Shown here piece by piece: positions 53,426 to 61,876 of a DNA stretch of 64,000 nt (within the stretch, counting starts at the first letter, position 1; every line of letters begins with the position of its first letter). The position numbers and the translations under genes were made by a program. The notes under the pieces were generated by a model. It made no database searches. It worked only from the letters and a program-made list of their open reading frames with translations, and was not told the DNA's origin. The DNA comes from VXNE01 sp965261535 (lineage in GTDB: Bacteria; Pseudomonadota; Gammaproteobacteria; Pseudomonadales; Azotimanducaceae): the NCBI GenBank assembly GCA_965261535.1, contig OZ253469.1, positions 2,294,001-2,358,000 on the forward strand, given 5' to 3'.

Positions 53426-54520
53426 GTGACCCAGACGTCCCGCATCAAGAATCTCACCGCCTCGGTGGCGCACATCGATATCTCGCCACCCCGGCTGGAA
53501 TGGATGGGACATTCCAGGCAATGGGGCACCCGCGTGAAGAAGGGCGAGCACGGCTTGCGGCTTGGCGACCTCAACGTCGGCATCTACGGCGAGATCCCGG
53601 AGCACTGGGAGGACCAGACCCGACGACCGCGCGGCGCGGCGGACCTGCCCGGGATGCCGCCGCTGCCCTACCACCTGCGCAGCAAACATCAGGTCTGGGC
53701 GGATAGCGCCGCCGACCTCTACGAAGAGGCGATCCAACATCGCTGGATTCCCGCGACGGACATCCCGTGGAACGATCTGTCGCCGCTTTCCGAGGAGGTT
53801 GAACGCGCCGTCTGCCAAGTCCTGACCGAACTCATGCAGGCGGCCAACGCCGAGCTCGAGTGCATTACCTACTGGCAGGAACAGATGTCCTACGGATACC
53901 ACGAGGTCAAACAGTTCCTCGCCGTCGCAGCCCTGACCTGTGCCCGCCATATCGACGCATTCCGCAAGCGCTGCCTCGCGAACGGCGGCGGGCTTGGGCT
54001 TGAGAGCCGGGGCAGGATGAACCGAGCCGTACTGGAAAGTCGCGGCGGCTGGACCGAAGCAGTCGTCTACGTCTACCTGCTTCGCGGCTTCTACATTCAA
54101 GCCCAATACAGGTTTCTCCTGGCCCATGCGCACAACGCCGCAGAGCGGGAAATTTTCGCCAACTGTCTCGCCGATCACGCGCGCCACATGACCTATGCCC
54201 TGGATCACCTCAAGTACGCAATCAACCAGCGGGACGGACAGCGGGCAATCATCCAGACGCTCCTCTCCATCGGCGAACGCACATTGGCAAGGGAAATTCA
54301 GGAACCCGTCCAGCGATCGGCGCTCGCCATCGTTTTTGGCGGCGGCATCGAGGGCGGTCGCCAGGAGGGTACGGCAAGGTGGCTTGCGCTCGTCCGGAGC
54401 GCTATCCGCGAATACCTCAACGCGTGCGAATGGCTTGGGGTCAAACGGAACATCATCCATCGCGACCTGAATGCCCTGTTGCCCCTGGATGAGCAGCTCA
54501 AACCGCCGGAACAGGGTTGA
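53426..54520 (+). CDS. Degenerate paralogue of the diiron protein, probable structural partner
   Basis: A 364-residue protein sharing the layout of its neighbour: an N-terminal WMGHSRQWGTR segment, RRPRGAADLPG, W-x-P-A-T-D-I-P-W, and a later IVFGGGIEGG. The two metal motifs have become LTCARHIDAFRKR and LADHARHMTYALDH, so the glutamate of each E-A-R-H is replaced by Cys or His. It probably cannot bind iron in the same way and may act as the non-catalytic subunit of a heteromer. AAGGAGG precedes GTG 53426. Confidence 0.7.
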   Translation: MTQTSRIKNLTASVAHIDISPPRLEWMGHSRQWGTRVKKGEHGLRLGDLNVGIYGEIPEHWEDQTRRPRGAADLPGMPPLPYHLRSKHQVWADSAADLYEEAIQHRWIPATDIPWNDLSPLSEEVERAVCQVLTELMQAANAELECITYWQEQMSYGYHEVKQFLAVAALTCARHIDAFRKRCLANGGGLGLESRGRMNRAVLESRGGWTEAVVYVYLLRGFYIQAQYRFLLAHAHNAAEREIFANCLADHARHMTYALDHLKYAINQRDGQRAIIQTLLSIGERTLAREIQEPVQRSALAIVFGGGIEGGRQEGTARWLALVRSAIREYLNACEWLGVKRNIIHRDLNALLPLDEQLKPPEQG

Positions 54521-54527
54521 CCCGCGC

Positions 54528-54977
54528 ATGGCGGTATTTCCTTCCGTTGAATGGTTCAACGCCGTGCGCGAACGCTACAACGCCGACGAGACGCTGCACA
54601 CAGGCGGCGGCGGGCCCTGCGAGGCAAAAGCGGCGCTGTGTATCGGGGACAACATCTATCTGCTCGAGTTCGACGGCTTCGAATGCGCCGAAGTCAGGGA
54701 GATCGGTCAAGACAACATCGACCAGACGGATTTCTGTCTCGACATGCCGATGTCCGAATGGATCGACATGGTCCACAACATTCAGGAAAACGGCGCGGCG
54801 GACCTGCACCATACGCTCAGCACGATCGATCTCGAGCTGGAGGACGGCTTGGCTCGCGCGCCGGGCGACGATCAGTACAAGCGCGACCTGTTCTACCGCT
54901 ACAACCAGAATTTTCAGGACTTCTTCGACGCCTCGGCCGGCGTCGCCACCGCCATCGCCACCGCCAATTTGGATTGA
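54528..54977 (+). CDS. Small protein, possible SCP2-like fold, paralogue of the next gene
   Basis: A 149-residue protein of unknown function. The pattern FPSVEWFNAVRERYNAD, then LLEFDGFECAEVREI, then DFCLDMPMSEWIDMV recalls sterol-carrier-protein-2-type domains, but this is a tentative likeness. The last third (KRDLFYRYNQNFQDFFDAS) aligns with the end of the next protein, so the pair arose by duplication. Starts 7 bp after the degenerate diiron paralogue and belongs to the same operon. Confidence 0.6.
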   Translation: MAVFPSVEWFNAVRERYNADETLHTGGGGPCEAKAALCIGDNIYLLEFDGFECAEVREIGQDNIDQTDFCLDMPMSEWIDMVHNIQENGAADLHHTLSTIDLELEDGLARAPGDDQYKRDLFYRYNQNFQDFFDASAGVATAIATANLD

Positions 54978-54996
54978 CCGTTTCCGAGGAGACCGC

Positions 54997-55416
54997 GTGC
55001 AGCTTTCAATAATGCGTTTGAAGTCCGCCCAGTCCGCCGTTAACGCGTCTGGCGCATTCCGTTCGCTCGGGAGCGTGGACGTCAAGGTCGCGATGGCGTC
55101 GGGAAGGTCCGCGTTCCTCGCCACTTTCCGCGCATTTGGCTGCGCGGACGTCCAGCAGATCGACGCGGCCGAAACCCGCGACGGCGATTTCACCATACAA
55201 ATGACGCCGGGAGAGTGGCGCGACTATCTCGCCGAACGACGATCGGGCGGCGGAATGTCGCTAGTCGAACTCGACCTCGAGAGAGGCATCATCAAGGCCG
55301 CGAATCCCCGCAAGAAACAGGACTTCTTCCGTTACCATCAATCCTTGCAGCAGTTTATCGACGCTCTCGTCGATATCACCCCGATAAGCCGGCGGTCAGG
55401 AAGGTTGACGTACTGA
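54997..55416 (+). CDS. Small protein, paralogue of the preceding gene
   Basis: A 139-residue protein starting at GTG 54997 behind GAGGAG. It shares with its neighbour the DFTIQMTPGEWRDYL block and the KQDFFRYHQSLQQFIDAL block. No cofactor motif is seen. The stop overlaps the ATG of the zinc-ribbon gene. It may be an accessory or effector subunit of the diiron enzyme; this is inferred from context alone. Confidence 0.6.
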   Translation: MQLSIMRLKSAQSAVNASGAFRSLGSVDVKVAMASGRSAFLATFRAFGCADVQQIDAAETRDGDFTIQMTPGEWRDYLAERRSGGGMSLVELDLERGIIKAANPRKKQDFFRYHQSLQQFIDALVDITPISRRSGRLTY

Positions 55417-55685
55417 TGCCCCTCTACCCTTACCGCTGCCGGCGCTGCGGGGCCGTTACCGAGCTGCTTTGGTCCGGCTTCGAGCCGCCGGAACACGTGC
55501 ATTGCGACGCTTGCGAAAGCGAAGCGACTTACCGCGTCATCGGCGTCAACGCCTACCACCGGTCTGACGCCCAGAAGACAGCGCGGCTGGACCCGAAATA
55601 CGACAGGTTGGTCGATGCGACCGCGAAATCCGCCGATGCGGCAAGCGAGGGTCGGCTGCTGCGACGTATGAAGCCGTTCAAATAG
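55416..55685 (+). CDS. FmdB-type zinc ribbon protein
   Basis: An 89-residue protein. MPLYPYRCRRCGAVTELLW and later HCDACESEATYRV give two CxxC pairs for one zinc, as in FmdB-family regulatory or accessory proteins. The C-terminal half is basic. Its start overlaps the previous stop (TGATG), so it is the last gene of the diiron operon. A role in metal delivery or assembly is possible but not shown. Confidence 0.82.
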   Translation: MPLYPYRCRRCGAVTELLWSGFEPPEHVHCDACESEATYRVIGVNAYHRSDAQKTARLDPKYDRLVDATAKSADAASEGRLLRRMKPFK

Positions 55686-55721
55686 CTTGGCGGGCTCGGC
55701 CGGACAGTCCACTCCCGACAG

Positions 55722-56356
55722 CTACATCTCGACCGCCAGGAGTTCGAGGAAGTCCTTTTTCTGTTCTTCGGCCATCTGCTCGAAAATCGGCACTCTCATC
55801 TCGGTGACCGGCCAGTCCACGAACTCCGGTGACTGGATCTGCATGGCGGCGGCAATGTTGTGCAGTCCATTGCCTTCTTCCGAGCCAGCCATCAGCGGAG
55901 TGCTGACCGTATCAGGCCAATACATCTCGGAAGGTTGCTTCTCCGCGTAAGGGTTTTCTCGACCGGCATATCTCTCGATCGCCGCACGCATTGCTCTTTC
56001 GCCCTCGCGGCGTGTCCGCCCGCCTTCGCTGCCGTAAAAGGCACCGGATTGGTTGCAAAGGGCGGCCATCGGGCGCGGATGTGAAATCCGCGTATGGCCA
56101 ATGCCTCTTCCGGTTCGCCGTCGCCGCCGGTGATCTTTCCATCCTTCACCATGATGTACCCGGCTTTATGCCGCCCACCTTCCATGAGTCGTGCGGGAGG
56201 ATGCGTATAGCACTCGGTGAATGCCCACGCGAAACCTTCTGGTAGATCCGCGGCCTGAAGGATCTTGACCGCTGCGGCCGCGCAGGCTTCGCCCCACTCT
56301 TTCGACCCGAATTCACCTTCTTTCTTCAAGGCCGACATATCAATCACGTATGGCAT
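55722..56356 (-). pseudogene. Hypothetical protein, frameshifted
   Basis: The first frame starts MPYVIDMSALKKEGEFGSKEW at ATG 56356 (GAGG upstream) and is good to EEALAIRGFHIRAR. The natural continuation, MAALCNQSGAFYGSEGGRTRREGERAMRAAIERYAGR to FLELLAVEM, lies in another frame from about 56069 to 55722. A one-base change near 56065-56075 would restore a protein of about 210 residues. Function not recognised. Convergent with the diiron operon. Confidence 0.55.
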
Positions 56357-56574
56357 TTTTTTCCTCATACGTTGCGAATGCCCGGGAATCGCGAACGTAG
56401 CCTATTCCCCAAGCACGCAGAGCGATCCGTTGCGCGGGTACCGGCCTGCGGCCCAAGCTCGTGGGGACATCGCACTGCGACCACGCGTACCAAAGTGTTT
56501 GTTCAATCCCGCGCGTTCGGTTACGGTGCGCGGTTTCGGCGTCTCAATCGGAGACGCTGGCAAGAGGGAAGCGA

Positions 56575-57738
56575 GTGAAGATCGCCGTAGTGCGGGAATC
56601 CCACCCGTGGGAGCGTCGTGTCGCCCTGGTTCCGGAGTCGTGCGAAAAGCTGATCCAGGCCGGGTTCAGCGTTGTGATCGAGTCCGGGGCAGGCGCGGCG
56701 GCCGGGTACGATGATGAGGCTTACCGCGCGGTGGAAGCCGGGATCGAATCCGATCCCAAGGCTTTGATTCAGTCTGCGGATATCCTCCTGAAGGTCAACC
56801 CCCCGTCAAACATCCACGGGCGTGCCGAAATCGACTGGATCAATCCGTCCACGATCGTCGTGGCATCGTTGATGCCTTTGCGACATCCGCGGGAAACGCA
56901 GGCGCTCGCGAAGTCCGGCGCCATCGCCTTCTCGACCGACGCGATCCCACGCACGACGCGCGCCCAGGCGATGGACACGCTGTCGTCCATGAGCAGCATC
57001 ACCGGATACAAGGGCGTGTTGCTCGCCGCCGCGGAACTGCCCAGGTATCTGCCGATGCTGAGCTCGGCGGCCGGCACGGTCTTCCCGGCCAGGGTCTTCG
57101 TCATCGGCGCTGCGGTGGCCGGTCTCCAGGCGCTCGCGACCGCCAAGCGCCTGGGCGCGATGGTGACGGCGACCGACGTGCGACCGGAAGTCAAGGAGCA
57201 GATCGAAAGCGTGGGGGCCAAGTACGTGGGCATCGAGCTTGAGGAAGATGCCTCGGCCGGCGGCGGCTACGCCAAGGAGCTCAGTGCGGAAGATCAGCAG
57301 CGGCAGCGCGACATGCTGATCGATGAGGTATCCAGATCGGATGTCGTCGTCACCACCGCCCTGATCGGGGGTGTCTTCGCGCCGAAGATCGTCACCTCGG
57401 AGATGGTCCGGTCGATGCGTCCGGGCTCGATCATCGTCGATCTCGCCGCCGACGGCGGCGGCAACTGCGAGGACTCGGTACCGGGCGAAACCGTCGACGT
57501 GGCCGGCGTGCGGATCATCGCACCGTTAAACCTGCCTGCGACGATGCCCGAGCACGCGAGCCTGCTGTTCTCGCGCAACCTGACGCACTTCATCGAAACG
57601 TTTTCTAACGAAGGCACTTTCGAGATCGACGCCGACGACGAGATTCAGGCAGGCTGTCTGATCGCGAGAGATACCGAGATCGTACATGAGCGCACCCGCC
57701 AGGCGTTGGATGCGCTGGCGAAGGCTGCCGCATCATGA
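56575..57738 (+). CDS. pntAA: NAD(P) transhydrogenase subunit alpha part 1 (PntAA)
   Basis: A 387-residue soluble domain I binding NAD(H). It begins KIAVVRESHPWERRVALVPES, has the alanine-dehydrogenase-like PGSIIVDLAADGGGNCE and the Rossmann segment VFVIGAAVAGLQALATAKRLGA. GTG 56575 follows AGAGGGAAG. The alpha chain is split, with the membrane part encoded separately next, as in Rhodospirillum-type enzymes. Confidence 0.95.
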   Translation: MKIAVVRESHPWERRVALVPESCEKLIQAGFSVVIESGAGAAAGYDDEAYRAVEAGIESDPKALIQSADILLKVNPPSNIHGRAEIDWINPSTIVVASLMPLRHPRETQALAKSGAIAFSTDAIPRTTRAQAMDTLSSMSSITGYKGVLLAAAELPRYLPMLSSAAGTVFPARVFVIGAAVAGLQALATAKRLGAMVTATDVRPEVKEQIESVGAKYVGIELEEDASAGGGYAKELSAEDQQRQRDMLIDEVSRSDVVVTTALIGGVFAPKIVTSEMVRSMRPGSIIVDLAADGGGNCEDSVPGETVDVAGVRIIAPLNLPATMPEHASLLFSRNLTHFIETFSNEGTFEIDADDEIQAGCLIARDTEIVHERTRQALDALAKAAAS

Positions 57739-58163
57739 ACCGCCGTCGTTACCTGCCGCAGTGGGGCATCACCATCCTTTCCGTGGCCGTTGGCGTGACG
57801 GCTATTGCCATGATCGCGCGGTCCGATCCGGTAACCGTCGCCGAGGCGGCCTCGTCTTCCGGCCCCGCGGCAGGCGCGGTCGACTACTGGCCCATGGTGT
57901 TCGTCTTTCTGTTGTCGACGTTCATCGGGCTCGGCGTGATTCGGCGCGTGTCGCGACTGCTGCATACGCCGTTGATGTCTCTGACCAATGCGATCTCGGC
58001 GATTGCTGTCGTGGGTGCAATTCTCGTCGCGGGGCCTGACGTCCCGCCCGAGATTCGGCTACTCGGAGGCATCGCGCTGTTCGCTTCCGTCACCAATATC
58101 GTCAGCGGATTCCTTATCACCGACCGCATGCTGAAGATGTTCAAGCGGGAGAAACCGGAATGA
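57735..58163 (+). CDS. pntAB: NAD(P) transhydrogenase subunit alpha part 2 (PntAB)
   Basis: A 142-residue membrane segment with three to four helices: an extra N-terminal helix, then WPMVFVFLLSTFIGLGVIRRV, TPLMSLTNAISAIAVVGAIL and the C-terminal ASVTNIVSGFLITDRMLKMFK, all standard for domain II. It overlaps both neighbours by 4 bp (ATGA), so expression is coupled. Confidence 0.95.
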   Translation: MNRRRYLPQWGITILSVAVGVTAIAMIARSDPVTVAEAASSSGPAAGAVDYWPMVFVFLLSTFIGLGVIRRVSRLLHTPLMSLTNAISAIAVVGAILVAGPDVPPEIRLLGGIALFASVTNIVSGFLITDRMLKMFKREKPE

Positions 58164-59575
58164 GCCCGGGGTATGTAGAGCTCTTCTACCTCACGGCGAC
58201 TGCTCTGTTCATCTTCTCGCTGCATTGGATGAACGATCCCAAAACGGCACGCAGGGGCGTGGCGGCGGGCGCTGCGGCCATGATTCTCGGTGTGGCGGCG
58301 ACCTGGGCGCAGCCGTTCGTGGTCAACCATGGTTGGTTGGTGCTCGCCGTCGTAGCGGGGATCGCCGTCGGCTACCCGCTGTCACGTGTCGCGCTCACGG
58401 CTGCACCGCAGCGGACGGCCCTGTCGCATGCGTTTGGCGGGCTTGCCGCGGCGCTTGTCGGCACGGGAAAGTATTACCTATGGCTCTCCGAAGGCCCGGA
58501 AGAACTCACCACGTTTCGCATGGTCGCGATCATTGCGGAGGTCATCCTCGGATGCATCACGCTCACCGGCAGCCTCTTCGCGGCCGGCAAGCTGCAGGAG
58601 CTCAAGTGGGTGCCGCAACGCCCGGTCACCTATCCGTTGCAGAACGTGGTCAACATCGCGCTGTTGCTCGTGGCGATCGGAATCGGCACCTGGCTTGCGC
58701 TCAACCCCACGGCACCGGCCGCGGCGTTCCTGTTTCCAGCGGTCATCGTCATCGCCCTCCTGTTCGGCATTCTCCTGATCGTGCCGATTGGCGGCGCCGA
58801 CATGCCAACGGTGATCGCGATCCTCAATTCCTATGCCGGTCTTGCGGCCGTGGCGATGGGCTTCGTGCTTGAGAACAACCTGCTCATCACCGCCGGCGCC
58901 CTGGACGGATCGAGTGGCTTGATCCTGTCGATCATCATGTGCAAGGCGATGAATCGGTCGTATTTGAACGTGCTGTTCGGTGCCTTCGGTTCAGTCAAGC
59001 ACACCGCCGCGCCCACGGGGGCAGAGCCGGGGATATACAAGGAAGACACGCCGCAGAGTGCTGCCCAGATCATGGAGCAAGCCAACAACGTCGTGATAAT
59101 CCCCGGCTATGGCATGGCGGTGGCGCAAGCGCAGCACCGGGTGCGCGAACTGTACGACGATCTGAAGAAACAGGGCATCAATGTGCGCTTTGCGATTCAT
59201 CCGGTTGCGGGACGGATGCCCGGGCACATGAACGTGCTGCTTGCGGAGGCCGACGTGCCGTACACTGATCTGGTCGAAATGGAAGATGTCAACAGAGACA
59301 TGTCCCAATGCGATGTCGCCCTGGTGATTGGCGCGAACGATGTCGTCAATCCAGCCGCCAACACAGATGAGTCGAGCCCCATCTACGGGATGCCCATCAT
59401 CGAGGCGGGCAAGGCGCGAACGATCTTTGCCATCAAACGGTCGAAAAACCCCGGTTTCGCAGGCATCGACAACGCACTCTACTTCGACGACAAGACGTGG
59501 ATGCTGTTCGGTGACGCCAAGTACGTCGTGGGCGAGCTTATCAAGGAGCTTTCGGGGAAGGCGGGCATTCACTAA
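58160..59575 (+). CDS. pntB: NAD(P) transhydrogenase subunit beta (PntB)
   Basis: A 471-residue protein with an N-terminal membrane domain and a C-terminal NADP(H)-binding domain III (IPGYGMAVAQAQHRVRELYDDLKKQG, HPVAGRMPGHMNVLLAEADVPY, GANDVVNPAA). It uses the proton gradient to reduce NADP+ with NADH. Intact and last in the pnt operon. Confidence 0.97.
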   Translation: MSPGYVELFYLTATALFIFSLHWMNDPKTARRGVAAGAAAMILGVAATWAQPFVVNHGWLVLAVVAGIAVGYPLSRVALTAAPQRTALSHAFGGLAAALVGTGKYYLWLSEGPEELTTFRMVAIIAEVILGCITLTGSLFAAGKLQELKWVPQRPVTYPLQNVVNIALLLVAIGIGTWLALNPTAPAAAFLFPAVIVIALLFGILLIVPIGGADMPTVIAILNSYAGLAAVAMGFVLENNLLITAGALDGSSGLILSIIMCKAMNRSYLNVLFGAFGSVKHTAAPTGAEPGIYKEDTPQSAAQIMEQANNVVIIPGYGMAVAQAQHRVRELYDDLKKQGINVRFAIHPVAGRMPGHMNVLLAEADVPYTDLVEMEDVNRDMSQCDVALVIGANDVVNPAANTDESSPIYGMPIIEAGKARTIFAIKRSKNPGFAGIDNALYFDDKTWMLFGDAKYVVGELIKELSGKAGIH

Positions 59576-59661
59576 CGCTACCCCGCACAAGCGACTGCAA
59601 CGTGTCGCCGCTGGCGGGGATTTGCCAGAAGCCAGTAGTTGTCAGGTCAGGCGGAAGACCA

Positions 59662-60462
59662 GTGGGCGAGAGACTAAGGGGAAAGGTCGCCGTCATCACC
59701 GGCGGCAGCAGCGGGATCGGCGAGGCTACGGAGGAACTGTTCGTCGATGAGGGCGCCGCCGTGGTGCTCACGGGCCGCTCGGTGGAGAGAGGCGAGGCCG
59801 TGGCGAAACGCTTGGGCGATAGCGCCATATTCGTCAAGGCCGATGTCATGTTCGAAAGCGACATCAAGCGGGCCATCGATACCGCAGTCGACGCATTCGG
59901 CGGTCTCGACATCCTGTTCAACAATGCCGGCGGACCCACCGACGGACCGTTGACCTCGGTGACCGAGGAGGCAATTCAATACGCCATGCGGTTGCTGTTC
60001 GCCAGCGTCGTGCTAGGTATCAAGCACGCCGTGCCGCATCTGGAAAGACGCGGCGGCGGGTCGATCATCAACAATTCCAGCATTGCCGCCATTCGGGACC
60101 ATCAGGGCGACCTCTTGTATTCGGCCGCCAAGGCCGCCGTGACCCACTACACCAGACTGGCGGGGACCCGATTGGGCCCGAAGGGCATCCGGGTGAATTG
60201 CATATCTCCCGGCGCGGTCGCAACACCCATTTTCTGGCGGTACGTATCCCCGGAACAGCCCTCGCGTCCCGAAGAAACCGAGACGCGGCTCCGGCGGGTT
60301 CAGGATCGCCTGTCCCGCCATGTGCCGCTGCCGCGCGCCGGAGCCGCGATCGATGTCGCGATGGGCGCGCTCTATCTCGCCAGCGACGAGGGCCGATACG
60401 TGAATTGCCACGACCTCGTGATTGACGGGGGACGTACCAGCATGTTCCACGAACCCCCGTAG
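59662..60462 (+). CDS. Short-chain dehydrogenase/reductase
   Basis: A 266-residue NAD(P)-dependent oxidoreductase. It has TGGSSGIGEA for the dinucleotide, NNAGGP, Ser in IINNSSIAA and the catalytic YSAAKAAV. It ends with the usual GRYVNCHDLVIDGG. The start at GTG 59662, just before GERLRGKVAVITGG, fits the family; GTG 59602 is possible but adds an odd leader. Substrate unknown. Confidence 0.9.
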   Translation: MGERLRGKVAVITGGSSGIGEATEELFVDEGAAVVLTGRSVERGEAVAKRLGDSAIFVKADVMFESDIKRAIDTAVDAFGGLDILFNNAGGPTDGPLTSVTEEAIQYAMRLLFASVVLGIKHAVPHLERRGGGSIINNSSIAAIRDHQGDLLYSAAKAAVTHYTRLAGTRLGPKGIRVNCISPGAVATPIFWRYVSPEQPSRPEETETRLRRVQDRLSRHVPLPRAGAAIDVAMGALYLASDEGRYVNCHDLVIDGGRTSMFHEPP

Positions 60463-60553
60463 CGGTTTGACACGATGAATGCCCAAGGCTCGCGATCTGC
60501 TGCCCGTTGGCATGCGGTCCGTACGTCTGGGGGGACCCAAGGAGCCTCAATCT

Positions 60554-60781
60554 TTGAATAGCGTTGATGCTGCGGAGTTCAAAGCCAAGTGTCTTTGCCT
60601 GATGGACGAGGTGGCCCGTACCGATGAGTCGCTGCTCACCACCCAAAACGGCAAGCCGGTCGCGATGCTCTCGCCTTACGGCCGCAAGCGTGCGAGCTTG
60701 GCTGGCCTGCATCGCGGTTCGATGCGAATTCTCGGCGACATCGTATCCCCGCTTGACGAGCCTTTAGAGGCGGACGATTGA
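60554..60781 (+). CDS. Phd/YefM-type antitoxin, apparently orphan
   Basis: A 75-residue protein with NSVDAAEFKAKCLCLMDEVARTDESLLTTQNGKPVAMLSPY, the DNA-binding half of the Phd/YefM fold. The start is probably TTG 60554, 9 bp after GGAG. The C-terminal half is short and acidic. No PIN or Fic toxin frame follows it, so the partner is missing. Confidence 0.75.
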   Translation: MNSVDAAEFKAKCLCLMDEVARTDESLLTTQNGKPVAMLSPYGRKRASLAGLHRGSMRILGDIVSPLDEPLEADD

Positions 60782-60850
60782 TCCCGCCGCAGCTAGACGC
60801 GGCACAGCAAGTCAGCGCTGCCCCTCTGGTGGCCCAACCCCACGCTCCGG

Positions 60851-61090
60851 TCACGCCTCCGGTCGGCCCAAAACCAAGTCTCGCAGGGTCACCATGCCCA
60901 CAGCGTTGCGCGCTTCGTCCACTACCACGGCGCGCGACACGCCCAACTGAGCCAGCAGTCGCACCGCATAGCGCACGAGCATCCCGGGGGGCAGCGTCAC
61001 CACCGGCTTCGTCATCACCTCATAGACGCTGACGCGATCCGGGGCGCGGTTGCGGCCAATCACCTCGTTCGCTATGTCCGCCACCTCCAC
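60851..61090 (-). CDS. CBS-domain protein, N-terminally truncated
   Basis: A 79-residue frame containing one CBS motif: VYEVMTKPVVTLPPGMLVRYAVRLLAQLGVSRAVVVDEARNAVGMVTLRDLVLG. It begins with DIANEVIGRN, which in full-length relatives joins the first CBS repeat to the second. The first repeat is absent, because upstream sequence belongs to another gene that overlaps it by 19 bp. Probably a remnant. Confidence 0.65.
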   Translation of the reverse strand: MEVADIANEVIGRNRAPDRVSVYEVMTKPVVTLPPGMLVRYAVRLLAQLGVSRAVVVDEARNAVGMVTLRDLVLGRPEA

Positions 61091-61290
61091 CAGCCGGAAG
61101 CTTCGAGCAAGTCCTTCAACTCCTGCTGGCTTTGCTCATCCAAGCCCAATGCCTCAAGAAATTCGTCGTCCCGGGCAATGCTGACCAACCGATAGACCCG
61201 CCGCCGGTTGCGCTTCGTCGGAATCTTGAGAAGCAACGCGTCCGGCGGCTGCGGCTCTTCGGGATCACCGCCCTGCGGCGGCATCGACAT
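61072..61290 (-). CDS. Small hypothetical protein, third gene of an MbcA/ParS-like unit
   Basis: A 72-residue protein, rich in charged residues, with RRRVYRLVSIARDDEFLEALGLDEQSQQELKDLLEASG, likely two helices. It is not recognised. Its start overlaps the end of the MbcA/ParS-like gene by 26 bp, and its own last codons (WWRWRT) run into the CBS remnant, so its true C-terminus may be lost. Confidence 0.5.
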   Translation of the reverse strand: MSMPPQGGDPEEPQPPDALLLKIPTKRNRRRVYRLVSIARDDEFLEALGLDEQSQQELKDLLEASGWWRWRT

Positions 61291-61876
61291 ACTCCTTCAC
61301 CAGCAGGAGGTTTTCCATGGGTCCGCCTAGTAGCAGTTCCAGCGGTTGTTGACCTTCAAGCAAGAATTGCGGGTCGCGTAGCCATTCGTTTTCGACGTCC
61401 AGATCGCGAAAAAGCGTCGACAGCGTCTTTCTTATCTGGAATAGATGAGCGATCCGATCACGAACGTCCCTGGCGCGCAGAGTCGCCTTTCCTTCCAAAA
61501 CGGCCCGCACGAAGTCACTGTCCGACTCACCATATCCCAGCAGGACCACGGCGTCCTCCTTGGTCAAGCGCCAACCATCCAGCAACTTCAAGACGAACTG
61601 AATCGGACCACTAACTCGTCTCGGCTCTAGCACAAACGTCGCCCGCGGCACTCCGGAGTCCTGCAACGGCTCGTTGGCAAGGCCGGGCCTTGGCTGATAT
61701 GCATTTGGGAGGATGGCTGCCGCCTGATCTCTAGGGTCCCAACGCCGCAAGGAAAGGACAGCGGCCGACGACACCACGTGAGGATCACCCGCAAGCGGCT
61801 TGCTGTAGCCGGAACCGGCCTTCAAGCTGGAACTTTGCGCATGCCCAGGCTCCCATCCCTGCAGCACTGTCGTCAT
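61265..61876 (-). CDS. MbcA/ParS/Xre antitoxin-like protein
   Basis: A 203-residue protein. The N-terminal 90 residues are not recognised. Residues 90-203 look like an Xre-MbcA-ParS antitoxin: an HTH-like segment WRLTKEDAVVLLGYGESDSDFV, then RDVRDRIAHLFQIRKTLSTLF and the toxin-binding signature ENEWLRDPQFLLEGQQPLELLLGG. No RES-domain toxin is adjacent. Start and end overlap its neighbours (ATGA at 61873-61876), forming a coupled three-gene unit. Confidence 0.7.
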   Translation of the reverse strand: MTTVLQGWEPGHAQSSSLKAGSGYSKPLAGDPHVVSSAAVLSLRRWDPRDQAAAILPNAYQPRPGLANEPLQDSGVPRATFVLEPRRVSGPIQFVLKLLDGWRLTKEDAVVLLGYGESDSDFVRAVLEGKATLRARDVRDRIAHLFQIRKTLSTLFRDLDVENEWLRDPQFLLEGQQPLELLLGGPMENLLLVKEYVDAAAGR

